DNA of 33,624 nucleotides from an uncultured Lachnospiraceae bacterium. Lineage in GTDB: Bacteria > Bacillota > Clostridia > Lachnospirales > Lachnospiraceae. A program made the translations under genes and the position numbers. Below the pieces are notes generated by a model. The model was not told the DNA's origin. It made no database searches and was given only the letters and a program-made list of their open reading frames with translations. The stretch is taken from NCBI GenBank assembly GCA_910586275.1, contig CAJUIM010000025.1:1-33624 (forward strand). The letters are read 5' to 3'. This document shows, piece after piece, positions 7,128-16,707 of this stretch; position 1 is the stretch's first letter, and every line of letters starts with the position of its first letter.

Positions 7128-8486
7128 ATGGACTTTATTCAAGAGAACTGGGAACTTATCAAACAGACCATTAAAAAGGAATATGACCTATCCAATATAT
7201 CCTACAATACATGGATTTCCAACCTGAACTATTACAGTGCGGAAAATGATATCATTACGATTATCATACCTTCCGACCAGGCTCATGCCTTAAGCTACAT
7301 AACAAATAAATATAAAAGCTATTTTCAGGTGACTATTTCCGAAATGCTGGATCATGATTATGATATTTCTTTCATTTTGGAAAAAGATATCGAAAAAAAT
7401 GAATCCATTGAAGATTCCATGGAGACAAAAGCCTATTACAACATTAATTCCGAAAAAGCGAACCTCAATCCAAAATACCGTTTTGACACTTTCGTAGTCG
7501 GAAGCAATAATAAATTTGCCCATTCCGCCGCTCTTGCAGTGGCAGAATCGCCCGGCGACACTTATAATCCTCTTTATATCTATGGAGGGGCCGGCTTGGG
7601 AAAAACACATTTAATGCATTCCATCGGCCATTTCGTCCTGAAACAGAACCAAAATATGAAAGTGTTATATGTTACATCCGAACAATTCACAAATGAAGTA
7701 ATCAACTCCATCCGAAGCGGTAATGCGGCAGACATGACAAAGCTCAGGGAAAAATACAGGACTGTGGATGTGCTTCTCATTGATGATATCCAATTTATCA
7801 TAGGAAAGGAAAGCACACAGGAAGAATTTTTCCATACCTTCAACGTATTGCATGCCGCAGAAAAACAGATTATTATCTCATCCGACAAACCGCCGAAAGA
7901 AATGGAAACGCTCGAAGAGCGGTTCCGTTCCCGGTTCGAATGGGGTTTAATCGCAGATATACAGCCTCCCGACTATGAGACAAGGATGGCCATTCTTCAG
8001 AAGAATGCAGAAAATTTCAGAAAAAAGATTGGTGACGAAGTGTTCTCCTATGTGGCCACCAACATTAAATCCAACATAAGGGAACTGGAAGGAGCATTCA
8101 ATAAGATTATTGCCTTCTCCAAATTAAATAATGTAGAAATCAATTTAGAAATGGCACAGGAGGCACTGAAGGATATTATTTATCCGGACAAGCAGAAAGA
8201 GGTCAATCCCACGCTTATCATAAATGTAGTGGCGGAACATTTCGGAGTAAATCCCGAAGATATTACTTCAAAAAAAAGAAATTCCGAATTTGTACAAGCC
8301 CGACAGGTTGTTATGTACCTTTGCCGTTCCATGACCGACACCTCCTACCAAAATATAGGAAAGCTCCTTGGAAAAAAAGACCATACCACCATTATTCACG
8401 GAGTCAATAAAATTACGGAAGAATTAAAGAATAATGAGGACTTGCGTAATAAGGTAGAAACTATCAAGAAAAAAATAAGCCCTTAA
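7128..8486 (+). CDS. dnaA: chromosomal replication initiator protein DnaA
   Basis: This 452-aa AAA+ initiator binds the DnaA boxes on both sides of this gene and melts the origin. Domain I occupies about residues 1-85 (WELIKQTIKKEYDLSNISYNTWI), and domain II is a short acidic linker. Domain III has Walker A GGAGLGKT (153-160) and Walker B LLIDD (216-220), with the arginine-rich ERFRSRFEWGL segment. Domain IV carries the DNA-binding helix-turn-helix and signature KKDHTTIIHGVNKI. The ATG at 7128 follows GGAGG at 7116-7120. An in-frame TTG at 7101 has no site and would add nine unrelated residues. dnaN follows after 320 bp of origin DNA. Confidence 0.97.
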   Translation: MDFIQENWELIKQTIKKEYDLSNISYNTWISNLNYYSAENDIITIIIPSDQAHALSYITNKYKSYFQVTISEMLDHDYDISFILEKDIEKNESIEDSMETKAYYNINSEKANLNPKYRFDTFVVGSNNKFAHSAALAVAESPGDTYNPLYIYGGAGLGKTHLMHSIGHFVLKQNQNMKVLYVTSEQFTNEVINSIRSGNAADMTKLREKYRTVDVLLIDDIQFIIGKESTQEEFFHTFNVLHAAEKQIIISSDKPPKEMETLEERFRSRFEWGLIADIQPPDYETRMAILQKNAENFRKKIGDEVFSYVATNIKSNIRELEGAFNKIIAFSKLNNVEINLEMAQEALKDIIYPDKQKEVNPTLIINVVAEHFGVNPEDITSKKRNSEFVQARQVVMYLCRSMTDTSYQNIGKLLGKKDHTTIIHGVNKITEELKNNEDLRNKVETIKKKISP

Positions 8487-8498
8487 TGTTAAAGGCTA

Positions 8499-8755
8499 TG
8501 TGGGTAAATTGTAGATAACCCCTTTTCCTATGTTGATAACTTCGTTTAAGATGTATTTCCAATTTCATCTATTTTTAAACGTTAAAATTAATATGTGAAT
8601 AAAAGGGGGCAATAAGCGAAGTTATATTTAGTTTTTCACATAGATTATGATTTCTTTTTCTCCTGAAAAATAGTATAATAGAAAGGGTTATACACAAATC
8701 AACAACCCTTATTAAGGATATTATTAAATTCATTATATATATAAATGTTTTTGCA
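8499..8755. other. oriC: oriC part 2: DnaA boxes and AT-rich unwinding candidate between dnaA and dnaN
   Basis: Perfect DnaA boxes lie at 8594-8602 (-, TGTGAATAA) and 8688-8696 (+, TTATACACA). Near matches are at 8499-8507 (-) and 8632-8640 (+). The box at 8688 is enclosed by a 7-bp inverted repeat, AAGGGTT (8683-8689) and AACCCTT (8704-8710). A strongly AT-rich run follows at about 8709-8755, rich in TTA/ATT steps. The order box, then AT-rich DNA, then dnaN resembles the B. subtilis unwinding region. Assigning unwinding to this stretch is inference. Confidence 0.8.
8674..8679 (+). promoter_or_regulatory. dnaN: possible -10 element for dnaN
   Basis: A perfect TATAAT lies 128 bp before the dnaN start, between DnaA boxes. 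No good -35 is seen at 16-18 nt upstream (TTCTTT region), so this may be a chance match in AT-rich origin DNA. Confidence 0.3.
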
Positions 8756-8806
8756 GGCAGTTCATAAACCGAATAATTTCGTTTTCATGCGAAAGGAGTT
8801 ATGCAC

Positions 8807-9916
8807 ATGAAATTAATATGTTCAAAATCAAATTTGCTCACCGGTGTACAGACCGTGGCGAAAGCAGTACCTAACAAAACAACAATGTCAATTCTCGAAT
8901 GCATATTGATTGACGCAAGGGATGCGGAAATCAAATTGATGGCTAACGATATGGAATTAGGGATTGAGACAATTATAGAAGGAGAGATTGCGGAAAAAGG
9001 CATTGTGGCGTTGGATGCCAAAATATTTTTGGAGATTGTAAGAAAACTGCCTGACAGTGAGATTACCATAGTGACGGAGGATACTTTAAAGACTACCATC
9101 ACCTGTGAGAAATCAAAATTTAATATTATAGGGAAATCAGGAGAGGATTTTTCTTATCTTCCCTCCATTGAGAAGATTGATTCCATCATCGTATCACAGT
9201 TCACCCTGAAGGAAGTAGTAAGGCAGACTATTTTCTCTATTTCCGATAATGACAATAATAAATTGATGACGGGCGAACTGTTCGAAATTAATGAAGATAT
9301 ACTGAAAGTAGTCTCTTTGGACGGACACAGAATATCCATCCGGAAAATAAGGCTGAAAAATTTCTATATGCCGAAAAAAGTAGTGGTGCCCGGAAAAACT
9401 CTGAATGAAATCAGTAAAATACTCTCCGGCGATACGGATAAGGATGTACATATCTTTTTCACGGATAAGCATATTGTATTTGAGTTCGACAATACCACTG
9501 TCGTATCCCGGCTGATTGAAGGCGATTATTTTAAAGTGGATCAGATGCTTTCCAGCGATTATGAGACGAGAGTGAGAATCAATAAAAAAGAATTTCTGAA
9601 CTGCATTGACAGGGCTACTTTGCTTGTAAAGGAAGGCGATAAGAAGCCGGTTATCATAAATATCACGGAAGGTATGATGGAACTTAAGATAAATTCCGCA
9701 GTCGGAAGCATGAATGAGGAAATTGACATAGAGAAAAAAGGGAAAGATATTATGATTGGATTCAATCCCAAATTTCTTATTGATGCCTTACGGGTCATTG
9801 ACGACGAAGAAGTGGATATTTATCTTGTGAATCCCAAGGCACCATGCTTTATAAGAGATGCCGATGAGAGTTATGTTTATCTCATCCTGCCTGTGAATTT
9901 TACGACAGTTGATTAG
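8807..9916 (+). CDS. dnaN: DNA polymerase III subunit beta (sliding clamp)
   Basis: This 369-aa protein forms the ring-shaped dimer that tethers DNA polymerase III to DNA and serves as a docking hub for repair and initiation-control proteins. It starts MKLICSKSNLLTGVQTVAKAVPNKTT and ends in the typical clamp C-terminus RDADESYVYLILPVNFTTVD, with the three clamp domains covering the full length. I chose ATG 8807 over the in-frame ATG 8801 because the AGGAG at 8794-8798 is 8 nt from 8807 but only 2 nt from 8801. It is followed after 35 bp by the S4-domain gene. Confidence 0.96.
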   Translation: MKLICSKSNLLTGVQTVAKAVPNKTTMSILECILIDARDAEIKLMANDMELGIETIIEGEIAEKGIVALDAKIFLEIVRKLPDSEITIVTEDTLKTTITCEKSKFNIIGKSGEDFSYLPSIEKIDSIIVSQFTLKEVVRQTIFSISDNDNNKLMTGELFEINEDILKVVSLDGHRISIRKIRLKNFYMPKKVVVPGKTLNEISKILSGDTDKDVHIFFTDKHIVFEFDNTTVVSRLIEGDYFKVDQMLSSDYETRVRINKKEFLNCIDRATLLVKEGDKKPVIINITEGMMELKINSAVGSMNEEIDIEKKGKDIMIGFNPKFLIDALRVIDDEEVDIYLVNPKAPCFIRDADESYVYLILPVNFTTVD

Positions 9917-9951
9917 AATTTATTTTTTGCTGCAGTTTAACGAGGGAAAAT

Positions 9952-10173
9952 ATGGAAATAATAAAGATTAAAGACGAATATATAAAACTTGGCCAGGCAT
10001 TGAAATTAGCCGGTTTTGTGGATTCCGGGCTGGAAGCCAAAGATGCGGTGATCAATGGTTCCGTAAAGGTTAACGGGGAGACGGAACTCCGCAGGGGAAA
10101 GAAATTGTATCATGGAGATATCGTGGAATACGGCAGAAACAAATTGCAGATAAATGCCGGCGGCTCCATATGA
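9952..10173 (+). CDS. yaaA: S4-domain RNA-binding protein YaaA
   Basis: A 73-aa single-domain S4 protein of the YaaA type, found between dnaN and recF in most Firmicutes. The S4 fold is recognisable from IKLGQALKLAGFVDSGLEAKDAV, then NGSVKVNGETELRRGKKLYHGD. It probably binds structured RNA and may assist ribosome assembly; the exact role is not settled. GAGGG lies at 9942-9946 before the ATG. The stop is 25 bp from recF, consistent with a dnaN-yaaA-recF operon. Confidence 0.93.
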   Translation: MEIIKIKDEYIKLGQALKLAGFVDSGLEAKDAVINGSVKVNGETELRRGKKLYHGDIVEYGRNKLQINAGGSI

Positions 10174-10198
10174 ATTTTATAAATAAACAGGTGTAAAA

Positions 10199-11290
10199 AT
10201 GATTATAAAATCTTTGGAGCTTATGAATTTCAGGAATTATGATTTTCTTGACTTGAAATTCAGCAAAGGAACAAATATCTTATATGGGGATAATGCGCAG
10301 GGAAAGACCAATATACTGGAGGCTATTTATATTTCAGCCACTACAAAATCCCATAAAGGGAGTAAAGACAGGGATATTGTCAATTTTCATGCGGAAGAAT
10401 CCCATATAAGGACATACCTTGAAAAAGAGGGCATGGAATATAAGGTGGATATGCATCTCCGTAAGAATAAGTCAAAAGGGATTGCCGTTGACGGCCAGAA
10501 ATTAAAAAAAGCGGCGGATCTTTTAGGCCTGCTGAATGTCGTTTTTTTTTCGCCGGAAGATTTGGGCATAATAAAAAACGGGCCTGCGGAAAGAAGAAGA
10601 TTCGTGGATATGGAACTTTGCCAGCTGGATCATGTTTATCTGTTCAATCTGAATAATTATAATAAGATTATAAATCAGAGGAATAAACTGTTAAAGGATA
10701 TGTCTTTTCATCCACAGCTTAAGGATACGCTGAATATATGGGATTCTCAGCTGATTGCTTTCGGATGCAGGATTATAGAGAGGCGTCATATTTTTATTGA
10801 ACAGCTGAATGAGATAATCTATGAGATACATAGAAAACTTTCAGGCGGGAAAGAGGAACTATTTATCAGATATGAACCGGATGTGGAGACGGAAAAGTTT
10901 GAAAACGCCTTGCGGGAAAGTCAGGAAAAAGACATAAAACTGAAACAGACTTCCGTAGGGCCGCATAGGGACGATTTCAGTTTCATGGAGAGAGATGTTG
11001 ATATCCGAAAGTTCGGTTCTCAGGGGCAGCAGAGAACGGCGGCGTTATCGTTGAAATTATCGGAGATAGAATTGGTGAAAAAAGTCACGAAGGATACTCC
11101 GGTGCTTTTGCTGGATGACGTATTGTCGGAACTGGATAGCAGCCGGCAGCAGTTTCTGTTAAATACCATCGGGGATATACAGACAATCATTACTTGCACG
11201 GGATTGGATGAATTTGTCAATAATAGGTTTGAAATTAACAGGGTATTTAAGGTGGCAGAAGGCACCGTAGAGAATGCTATGGTAAAATAA
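10199..11290 (+). CDS. recF: DNA replication and repair protein RecF
   Basis: This 363-aa SMC-like ATPase loads RecA at single-stranded gaps together with RecO and RecR. The start MIIKSLELMNFRNYDFLDLKFSKGTN is typical, followed by Walker A GDNAQGKTNILEAIY, the RecF segment FFSPEDLGIIKNGPAERRRFVD, the ABC-type signature region FGSQGQQRTAALSLKLSE and Walker B VLLLDDVLSELD. The length matches the family (360-375 aa). AGGTG precedes the ATG. gyrB starts 21 bp after the stop. The small remB/yaaB gene found between recF and gyrB in Bacillus is absent. Confidence 0.97.
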   Translation: MIIKSLELMNFRNYDFLDLKFSKGTNILYGDNAQGKTNILEAIYISATTKSHKGSKDRDIVNFHAEESHIRTYLEKEGMEYKVDMHLRKNKSKGIAVDGQKLKKAADLLGLLNVVFFSPEDLGIIKNGPAERRRFVDMELCQLDHVYLFNLNNYNKIINQRNKLLKDMSFHPQLKDTLNIWDSQLIAFGCRIIERRHIFIEQLNEIIYEIHRKLSGGKEELFIRYEPDVETEKFENALRESQEKDIKLKQTSVGPHRDDFSFMERDVDIRKFGSQGQQRTAALSLKLSEIELVKKVTKDTPVLLLDDVLSELDSSRQQFLLNTIGDIQTIITCTGLDEFVNNRFEINRVFKVAEGTVENAMVK

Positions 11291-11311
11291 GGTTGAAAGG
11301 CATGGTAGAAA

Positions 11312-13252
11312 ATGGGCAATCAGATGGATAATGAATACGGAGCGGACCAGATACAGATATTGGAGGGCTTGGAAGCGGTGCGCAAAAGACCCGGCATGTA
11401 TATAGGGAGCACTTCTTCCAGAGGACTTCACCATTTAGTATATGAAATTGTGGATAATTCTGTAGATGAGGCATTGGCGGGATTCTGTGACCGAATAGAG
11501 GTGACGGTTCATAAAGATAATTCAATAACAGTGATTGATAACGGACGCGGAATCCCTACCGGGATCAACCATAAAGCCGGCATTCCTGCGGTAGAGGTGG
11601 TATTTACCATTCTTCATGCAGGCGGAAAGTTCGGCGGCGGGGGATATAAAGTATCCGGCGGCCTGCACGGCGTAGGGGCTTCCGTGGTAAATGCCCTGTC
11701 CAACTGGCTGGAAGTGGAGATTTTTCAGGACGGAAAAGTATACAGGCAAAGGTATGAGAAGGGGCATGTCTGCTATACCTTAAAGGTAACGGGTGAATGT
11801 CCTATGGAGCAGACAGGCACGAAGGTAAGTTTTAAGCCTGACGATACGATTTTTCAGGAAACTACGGAATTTGAGTTTGATGTGCTTAAGCAGCGTCTGA
11901 GGGAAATGGCATTTCTCACTAAAAATCTGAAGATTGTCCTTAGGGATGAGAGGGTGGAAACCGGGCAGGATCCGATAGAAAGAACTTTTCATTATGAAGG
12001 CGGCATTAAGGAATTTGTGACTTACCTGAACCGGAGCAAGACACCTTTATATGAGAATATCATGTATTTTGAAGGTTATAAGAATAATGTGTATGTGGAA
12101 GTGGCGATGCAGCACAATGATTCTTATACGGAAAGCGCATATAGTTTCGTAAATAATATAAATACGCCGGAGGGCGGCACTCATTTGGTAGGTTTCCGCA
12201 ATGCCCTTACAAAAACGTTCAATGATTATGCAAGGAGCAATAAGCTGTTAAAAGAAAGCGAGCCTAACTTAAGCGGTGAGGATATAAGGGAAGGGCTGAC
12301 AGCCATTGTCAGCGTAAAGATAGAAGACCCTCAGTTTGAAGGGCAGACAAAACAGAAACTTGGTAATTCAGAAGCGCGCGGAGCGGTGGACAATATTGTC
12401 AGTGAACAGCTTACTTACTTTTTGGAGCAGAATCCTGCCGTGGCAAAAATTATCTGTGAGAAATCTATTTTGGCACAGCGGGCAAGGGATGCGGCAAGGA
12501 AAGCCAGAGATCTGACAAGGAGGAAAACTGCCTTGGAAGGAATGAGCTTACCGGGAAAACTGGCGGATTGTTCGGATAAAGATCCGGCAAACTGTGAGAT
12601 ATATATTGTGGAGGGAGATTCCGCAGGCGGCAGCGCAAAAACGGCAAGGAGCCGCGCGACGCAGGCAATTCTCCCGCTGCGCGGCAAAATACTGAATGTG
12701 GAAAAGGCAAGGCTGGATAAGATATATGCCAATGCGGAGATTAAGGCAATGATAACGGCTTTCGGTACCGGCATTCATGAAGATTTTGACATATCAAAAC
12801 TCAGATATCATAAAATCATCATTATGACAGATGCCGATGTGGACGGGGCGCATATTGCCACTTTGCTGCTTACTTTCCTTTACCGTTTCATGCCGGAACT
12901 GATTAAACAAGGATATGTCTATTTGGCGCAGCCTCCTCTTTATAAGCTGGAAAAGAATAAAAAGGTATGGTATGCATACAGCGACGAGGAATTGGACGGT
13001 ATCTTAAAAGAAGTGGGACGGGATCAGAATAATAAAATACAGCGTTACAAGGGTCTTGGGGAAATGGATCCGGAACAGCTGTGGGAGACTACCATGGATC
13101 CGGAAAGGCGTATCCTGCTGCGCGTGACTATGGATGAAGAGACAGAATCCGAAATAGATCTTACTTTTACGACATTAATGGGGGATAAAGTAGAGCCAAG
13201 GCGGGAATTTATTGAGGAAAATGCAAAGTTTGTGAAGAACCTTGACATTTAA
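11312..13252 (+). CDS. gyrB: DNA gyrase subunit B
   Basis: This 646-aa ATPase subunit of DNA gyrase powers negative supercoiling together with GyrA. The GHKL ATPase motifs are complete: EIVDNSVDEALAGFCD, IDNGRGIPTG and GLHGVGASVVNALS. The transducer domain follows, then the TOPRIM domain with EGDSAGGSAKTARSR, LPLRGKILNVEKARLDK and the metal-binding MTDADVDGAHI. The C-terminal segment RYKGLGEMDPEQLWETTMDP is typical. Length fits the short Gram-positive form. The ribosome binding site before ATG 11312 is poor (GAAAGG at long spacing); ATG 11324 is a possible alternative. gyrA follows 45 bp later. Confidence 0.97.
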   Translation: MGNQMDNEYGADQIQILEGLEAVRKRPGMYIGSTSSRGLHHLVYEIVDNSVDEALAGFCDRIEVTVHKDNSITVIDNGRGIPTGINHKAGIPAVEVVFTILHAGGKFGGGGYKVSGGLHGVGASVVNALSNWLEVEIFQDGKVYRQRYEKGHVCYTLKVTGECPMEQTGTKVSFKPDDTIFQETTEFEFDVLKQRLREMAFLTKNLKIVLRDERVETGQDPIERTFHYEGGIKEFVTYLNRSKTPLYENIMYFEGYKNNVYVEVAMQHNDSYTESAYSFVNNINTPEGGTHLVGFRNALTKTFNDYARSNKLLKESEPNLSGEDIREGLTAIVSVKIEDPQFEGQTKQKLGNSEARGAVDNIVSEQLTYFLEQNPAVAKIICEKSILAQRARDAARKARDLTRRKTALEGMSLPGKLADCSDKDPANCEIYIVEGDSAGGSAKTARSRATQAILPLRGKILNVEKARLDKIYANAEIKAMITAFGTGIHEDFDISKLRYHKIIIMTDADVDGAHIATLLLTFLYRFMPELIKQGYVYLAQPPLYKLEKNKKVWYAYSDEELDGILKEVGRDQNNKIQRYKGLGEMDPEQLWETTMDPERRILLRVTMDEETESEIDLTFTTLMGDKVEPRREFIEENAKFVKNLDI

Positions 13253-13297
13253 TGATATTTTTCTGGCGGAATGGCGGCGGATAATTGGAGGTTAAGA

Positions 13298-15877
13298 ATG
13301 GATGACAATATCTTTGATAAAAGCGAAGTGGATAAGATTCATGACGTAGATTTAAAGAAAACAATGGAAACATCATACATTGACTATGCGATGAGTGTTA
13401 TTGCTTCCCGTGCTCTTCCAGATGTCAGGGACGGACTGAAGCCTGTACAGAGAAGAGTGCTGTTTTCAATGATTGAACTGAATAATGGGCCTGATAAGCC
13501 TCATAGGAAATGTGCGCGTATTGTCGGTGATACAATGGGTAAATATCATCCGCACGGAGACAGTTCTATCTATGGTGCATTGGTAAATATGGCACAGCCT
13601 TGGTCTTTCCATTATCCGTTGGTAGACGGTCATGGTAATTTCGGTTCCGTGGACGGTGACGGCGCTGCGGCTATGCGTTATACGGAAGCAAGACTTTCCA
13701 AGATTTCCATGGAATTGCTGGCAGATATCAATAAAGACACGGTGGATTTTGTGCCTAACTTTGATGAGACGGAAAAGGAGCCTACCGTGCTTCCCAGCCG
13801 TTTTCCTAATTTATTGGTGAACGGAACTACAGGCATAGCAGTGGGCATGGCCACAAATATACCGCCTCATAATTTAAGGGAAGTTATCCATGCAGTAGTA
13901 AAAATAATAGATAACAGAGTGGAAGAAAACAGGGATACGGAATTGGAGGAATTGCTGCCCATTGTGAAGGCTCCTGATTTTCCTACAGGAGGCATTATTC
14001 TCGGGACGCGGGGGAGCGAACAGGCTTATCGTACCGGGCGGGGAAAAGTAAGGGTACGGGCCGTATCGGATATTGAGACAATGCCTAACGGAAAGAGCCG
14101 TATTATTGTAACGGAACTGCCTTATATGGTAAATAAGGCAAATTTAATACAGAAAATAGCGGAATTGGTAAAACTGAAGAAAATAGACGGGATTACTGAC
14201 CTGCGGGACGAATCTGACCGGGAAGGCATGCGAGTAGTCATAGAACTCCGTCGGGATGCCAATGCCAATATTATTATGAACCAGCTTTATAAGCATACAC
14301 AGATGCAGGATACTTTCGGCATTATTATGCTGGCTTTGGTGAACAATGAGCCGAAGGTCATGAATCTTTTGGATATGCTGACTCATTACCTTGCCCATCA
14401 GGAAGAGGTGGTGACCAGAAGGACAAAATATGATTTAAATAAAGCCGAAGAAAGAGATCATATTTTGCAGGGCTTGCTGATAGCCCTTGACCATATTGAT
14501 GAAGTCATCAGAATTATACGAAGCAGTGCAAATGTGCAGACTGCAAAAGAAAGGCTGATGGAACGTTTCGGACTGACGGAAGTGCAGGCACAGGCCATTG
14601 TGGATATGCGGCTCCGTACGCTCACCGGTTTGGAACGGGATAAGATAGAAAAAGAACATCAGGAACTGCTGGTTAAGATAGCGGAACTGAAAGCAATTCT
14701 TGCCGACCGGAAGTTATTGTTAGGCGTTATCCGGGATGAGATAACCATAATAGCGGACAAATACGGAGATGACAGGAAAACCGCCATAGGATTTGATGAA
14801 TTTGATATTTCCATGGAAGATTTGATTCCGAAAGACAATACCATTATTGCCATGACAAGCCTCGGTTATATTAAAAGAATGACCATTGATAATTTTAAGA
14901 GCCAGAACCGGGGAGGCAAGGGGATCAAAGGAATGCAGACTATCGAAGAGGATTTCATAGAAGATCTGCTTATGACAACGACCCATCACTATATTATGTT
15001 CTTTACGAATTATGGGCGTGTATATAGATTAAAGGCTTATGAGATTCCGGAAGCCGGCAGGACTTCCAGGGGGACTGCCATCATCAATCTGCTGCAGCTT
15101 ACGCCCGGGGAAAAGATAACGGCCATTATACCGATTAAAGATTATGAAGAAAACAAAAATCTGTTTATGGTAACTAAGAAAGGCACCGTAAAGAAAACCC
15201 ACATTATGGAATACTGCAATGTAAGGAAAAACGGCCTTGCAGCTATTAATCTGCGGGAAGATGATGAACTGATAGAAGTGAAGATTACGGATAAGGATAC
15301 GGAAATTTTCTTAGTGACGAAGCAGGGTATGTGTATCCGGTTTCCGGAGACGGATGTGAGGGCAACCGGAAGATCATCCATGGGTGTCATTGGCATGAAC
15401 TTAAGCGATAGGGATGAAATTGTAGGGATGCAATTGGATCATCAGGGGGATTCCCTGCTTATCGTATCGGAAAACGGCATGGGAAAACGTACTTACCTGA
15501 ATGAATTTACAATACAGAAAAGAGGGGGGAAAGGAGTAAAGTGTTATAAAATTACGGAAAAAACGGGTTATGTGGTAGGCGTAAAGGCTGTAAATGACGA
15601 TCACGAGATTATGATGATTACTACGCTGGGCACTATAATTCAGCTCCGTATGGAAGATATTTCCACTTTGGGGAGAATTACATCCGGGGTGAAGATGATT
15701 AATCTGGAGGAAGGAATGAAAGTGGCGCAGATCGCCAAGGTTAGGGAAAAGGTATCCGACGGAGATCATGAGTTTGAGAATATAGAAGATGCTCTTGAGG
15801 ATATACCGGAAGAAGAGAAGCATCCGCTGGCAGAAACAGAGGAAGAGGTTACCTTTCCGATAGAAGAAGAAGACTAA
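13298..15877 (+). CDS. gyrA: DNA gyrase subunit A
   Basis: This 859-aa breakage-reunion subunit of gyrase has the N-terminal core with RALPDVRDGLKPVQRR, the catalytic tyrosine Tyr128 in AAMRYTEARLS, a coiled-coil tower, and a six-bladed C-terminal domain with the GyrA box (QNRGGKGIKGMQT). An acidic tail closes the protein. The quinolone-determining loop reads GKYHPHGDSSIYGALV. Ser89 is at the E. coli Ser83 position, but Gly93 occupies the E. coli Asp87 position. ATG 13298 is chosen because GGAGG lies at 13287-13291; the in-frame ATG 13271 has no convincing site. A strong hairpin terminator follows. Confidence 0.97.
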   Translation: MDDNIFDKSEVDKIHDVDLKKTMETSYIDYAMSVIASRALPDVRDGLKPVQRRVLFSMIELNNGPDKPHRKCARIVGDTMGKYHPHGDSSIYGALVNMAQPWSFHYPLVDGHGNFGSVDGDGAAAMRYTEARLSKISMELLADINKDTVDFVPNFDETEKEPTVLPSRFPNLLVNGTTGIAVGMATNIPPHNLREVIHAVVKIIDNRVEENRDTELEELLPIVKAPDFPTGGIILGTRGSEQAYRTGRGKVRVRAVSDIETMPNGKSRIIVTELPYMVNKANLIQKIAELVKLKKIDGITDLRDESDREGMRVVIELRRDANANIIMNQLYKHTQMQDTFGIIMLALVNNEPKVMNLLDMLTHYLAHQEEVVTRRTKYDLNKAEERDHILQGLLIALDHIDEVIRIIRSSANVQTAKERLMERFGLTEVQAQAIVDMRLRTLTGLERDKIEKEHQELLVKIAELKAILADRKLLLGVIRDEITIIADKYGDDRKTAIGFDEFDISMEDLIPKDNTIIAMTSLGYIKRMTIDNFKSQNRGGKGIKGMQTIEEDFIEDLLMTTTHHYIMFFTNYGRVYRLKAYEIPEAGRTSRGTAIINLLQLTPGEKITAIIPIKDYEENKNLFMVTKKGTVKKTHIMEYCNVRKNGLAAINLREDDELIEVKITDKDTEIFLVTKQGMCIRFPETDVRATGRSSMGVIGMNLSDRDEIVGMQLDHQGDSLLIVSENGMGKRTYLNEFTIQKRGGKGVKCYKITEKTGYVVGVKAVNDDHEIMMITTLGTIIQLRMEDISTLGRITSGVKMINLEEGMKVAQIAKVREKVSDGDHEFENIEDALEDIPEEEKHPLAETEEEVTFPIEEED

Positions 15878-15905
15878 ACAAGAAAGCAGTTATTTTCAAA
15901 GAATA

Positions 15906-15941
15906 AAATACCGTAAAATATAGCTTTATTTTACGGTATTT
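15906..15941 (+). terminator. gyrA: gyrA terminator
   Basis: Arms 15906-15920 and 15927-15941 form a perfect 15-bp stem (AAATACCGTAAAATA) with a 6-nt loop, ending in a T-run. It closes the replication block 28 bp after the gyrA stop. The stem is A/T-rich apart from its CCG core, and its mirrored A- and T-runs could act in both directions. Confidence 0.85.
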
Positions 15942-15967
15942 TTCAGCGTGTATATAAGGATAAAAAT

Positions 15968-16702
15968 ATGAGGATAGTAATATGTGATGACAGCATTGAA
16001 TATTTAAGCATTATAGATAAGCTATTGCTAAAATATAGGGAACTTAATGTACATGTGAAGTTTGAGACGGAAAAATATTCGGATCCCTCTAAGCTTTATT
16101 ATGAAATCAAGAAAGATAATTTGGCGGATGTATATATTTTGGATATGATAATGTCTTGTAAGTCAGGGATAGATATCGGAAATAAAATACGGGAAATGGA
16201 TGGACAGAGCATAATTATTTATATTACCTCTTCGGGAGAATTTGCATTGGATGCCTATGGCGTGCATGCCATTAGGTATTTGGTGAAGCCTGTCCAGGAA
16301 GACAGATTTTTTGAGGCAATGGACTATGCCTTATCCTATACGGATGCCAAGAAGGATGCAGTATATCTGGTAAAAACAAAAAAAGGGCTTGTATCCCTGC
16401 CGTATTCTAAAATAGAGTATATAGAAAATGCTTCCCGGATGCTCAATATTTTTCTGAATGACGGTGAATCGGTACAGAGCATATTTATAAGAAAGTCCTT
16501 TGACGAAGAAATAAAAGAAATAGTGGAAGATGAGAAGTTTTTGCAGGTTCATAAATCTTTTATCGTTAATCTCAGATATGTAAAGAGGATAGATAAGAAC
16601 AATATTATCATGGAAAGCAATCATATCATTCCTGTCAGCAAAAAAAGGTTTGCGGATGTGAAAAGGGAATATCTTATATTTGCTTCCAAGCAGTATAGGT
16701 AG
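15968..16702 (+). CDS. LytTR-family response regulator (AgrA/VirR-like)
   Basis: This 244-aa transcription factor has a receiver domain (about 1-120) and a C-terminal LytTR DNA-binding domain (about 135-240). The receiver carries the acidic pair Asp7-Asp8, phospho-acceptor Asp59 in YILDM, Thr87 and Lys107 in VKP. The LytTR part shows LPYSKIEYIENASRMLNIF, then FLQVHKSFIVNLRYVKRID and a terminal IPVSKKRFADVKREYL. Such regulators usually control exported peptides, bacteriocins or surface traits in response to a peptide sensed by the partner kinase. AAGGA at 15956-15960 precedes the ATG. The gene starts 26 bp after the gyrA terminator hairpin and 5 bp before the kinase gene. The target genes are not evident. 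Confidence 0.92.
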   Translation: MRIVICDDSIEYLSIIDKLLLKYRELNVHVKFETEKYSDPSKLYYEIKKDNLADVYILDMIMSCKSGIDIGNKIREMDGQSIIIYITSSGEFALDAYGVHAIRYLVKPVQEDRFFEAMDYALSYTDAKKDAVYLVKTKKGLVSLPYSKIEYIENASRMLNIFLNDGESVQSIFIRKSFDEEIKEIVEDEKFLQVHKSFIVNLRYVKRIDKNNIIMESNHIIPVSKKRFADVKREYLIFASKQYR

Positions 16703-16707
16703 AAAAC

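Noticed and set aside
15930..15958. TTTACG-17 nt-TATAAG as a promoter for the LytTR gene
   Set aside because: Transcription would start about 3 nt before the ATG and exclude the clear AAGGA ribosome binding site.
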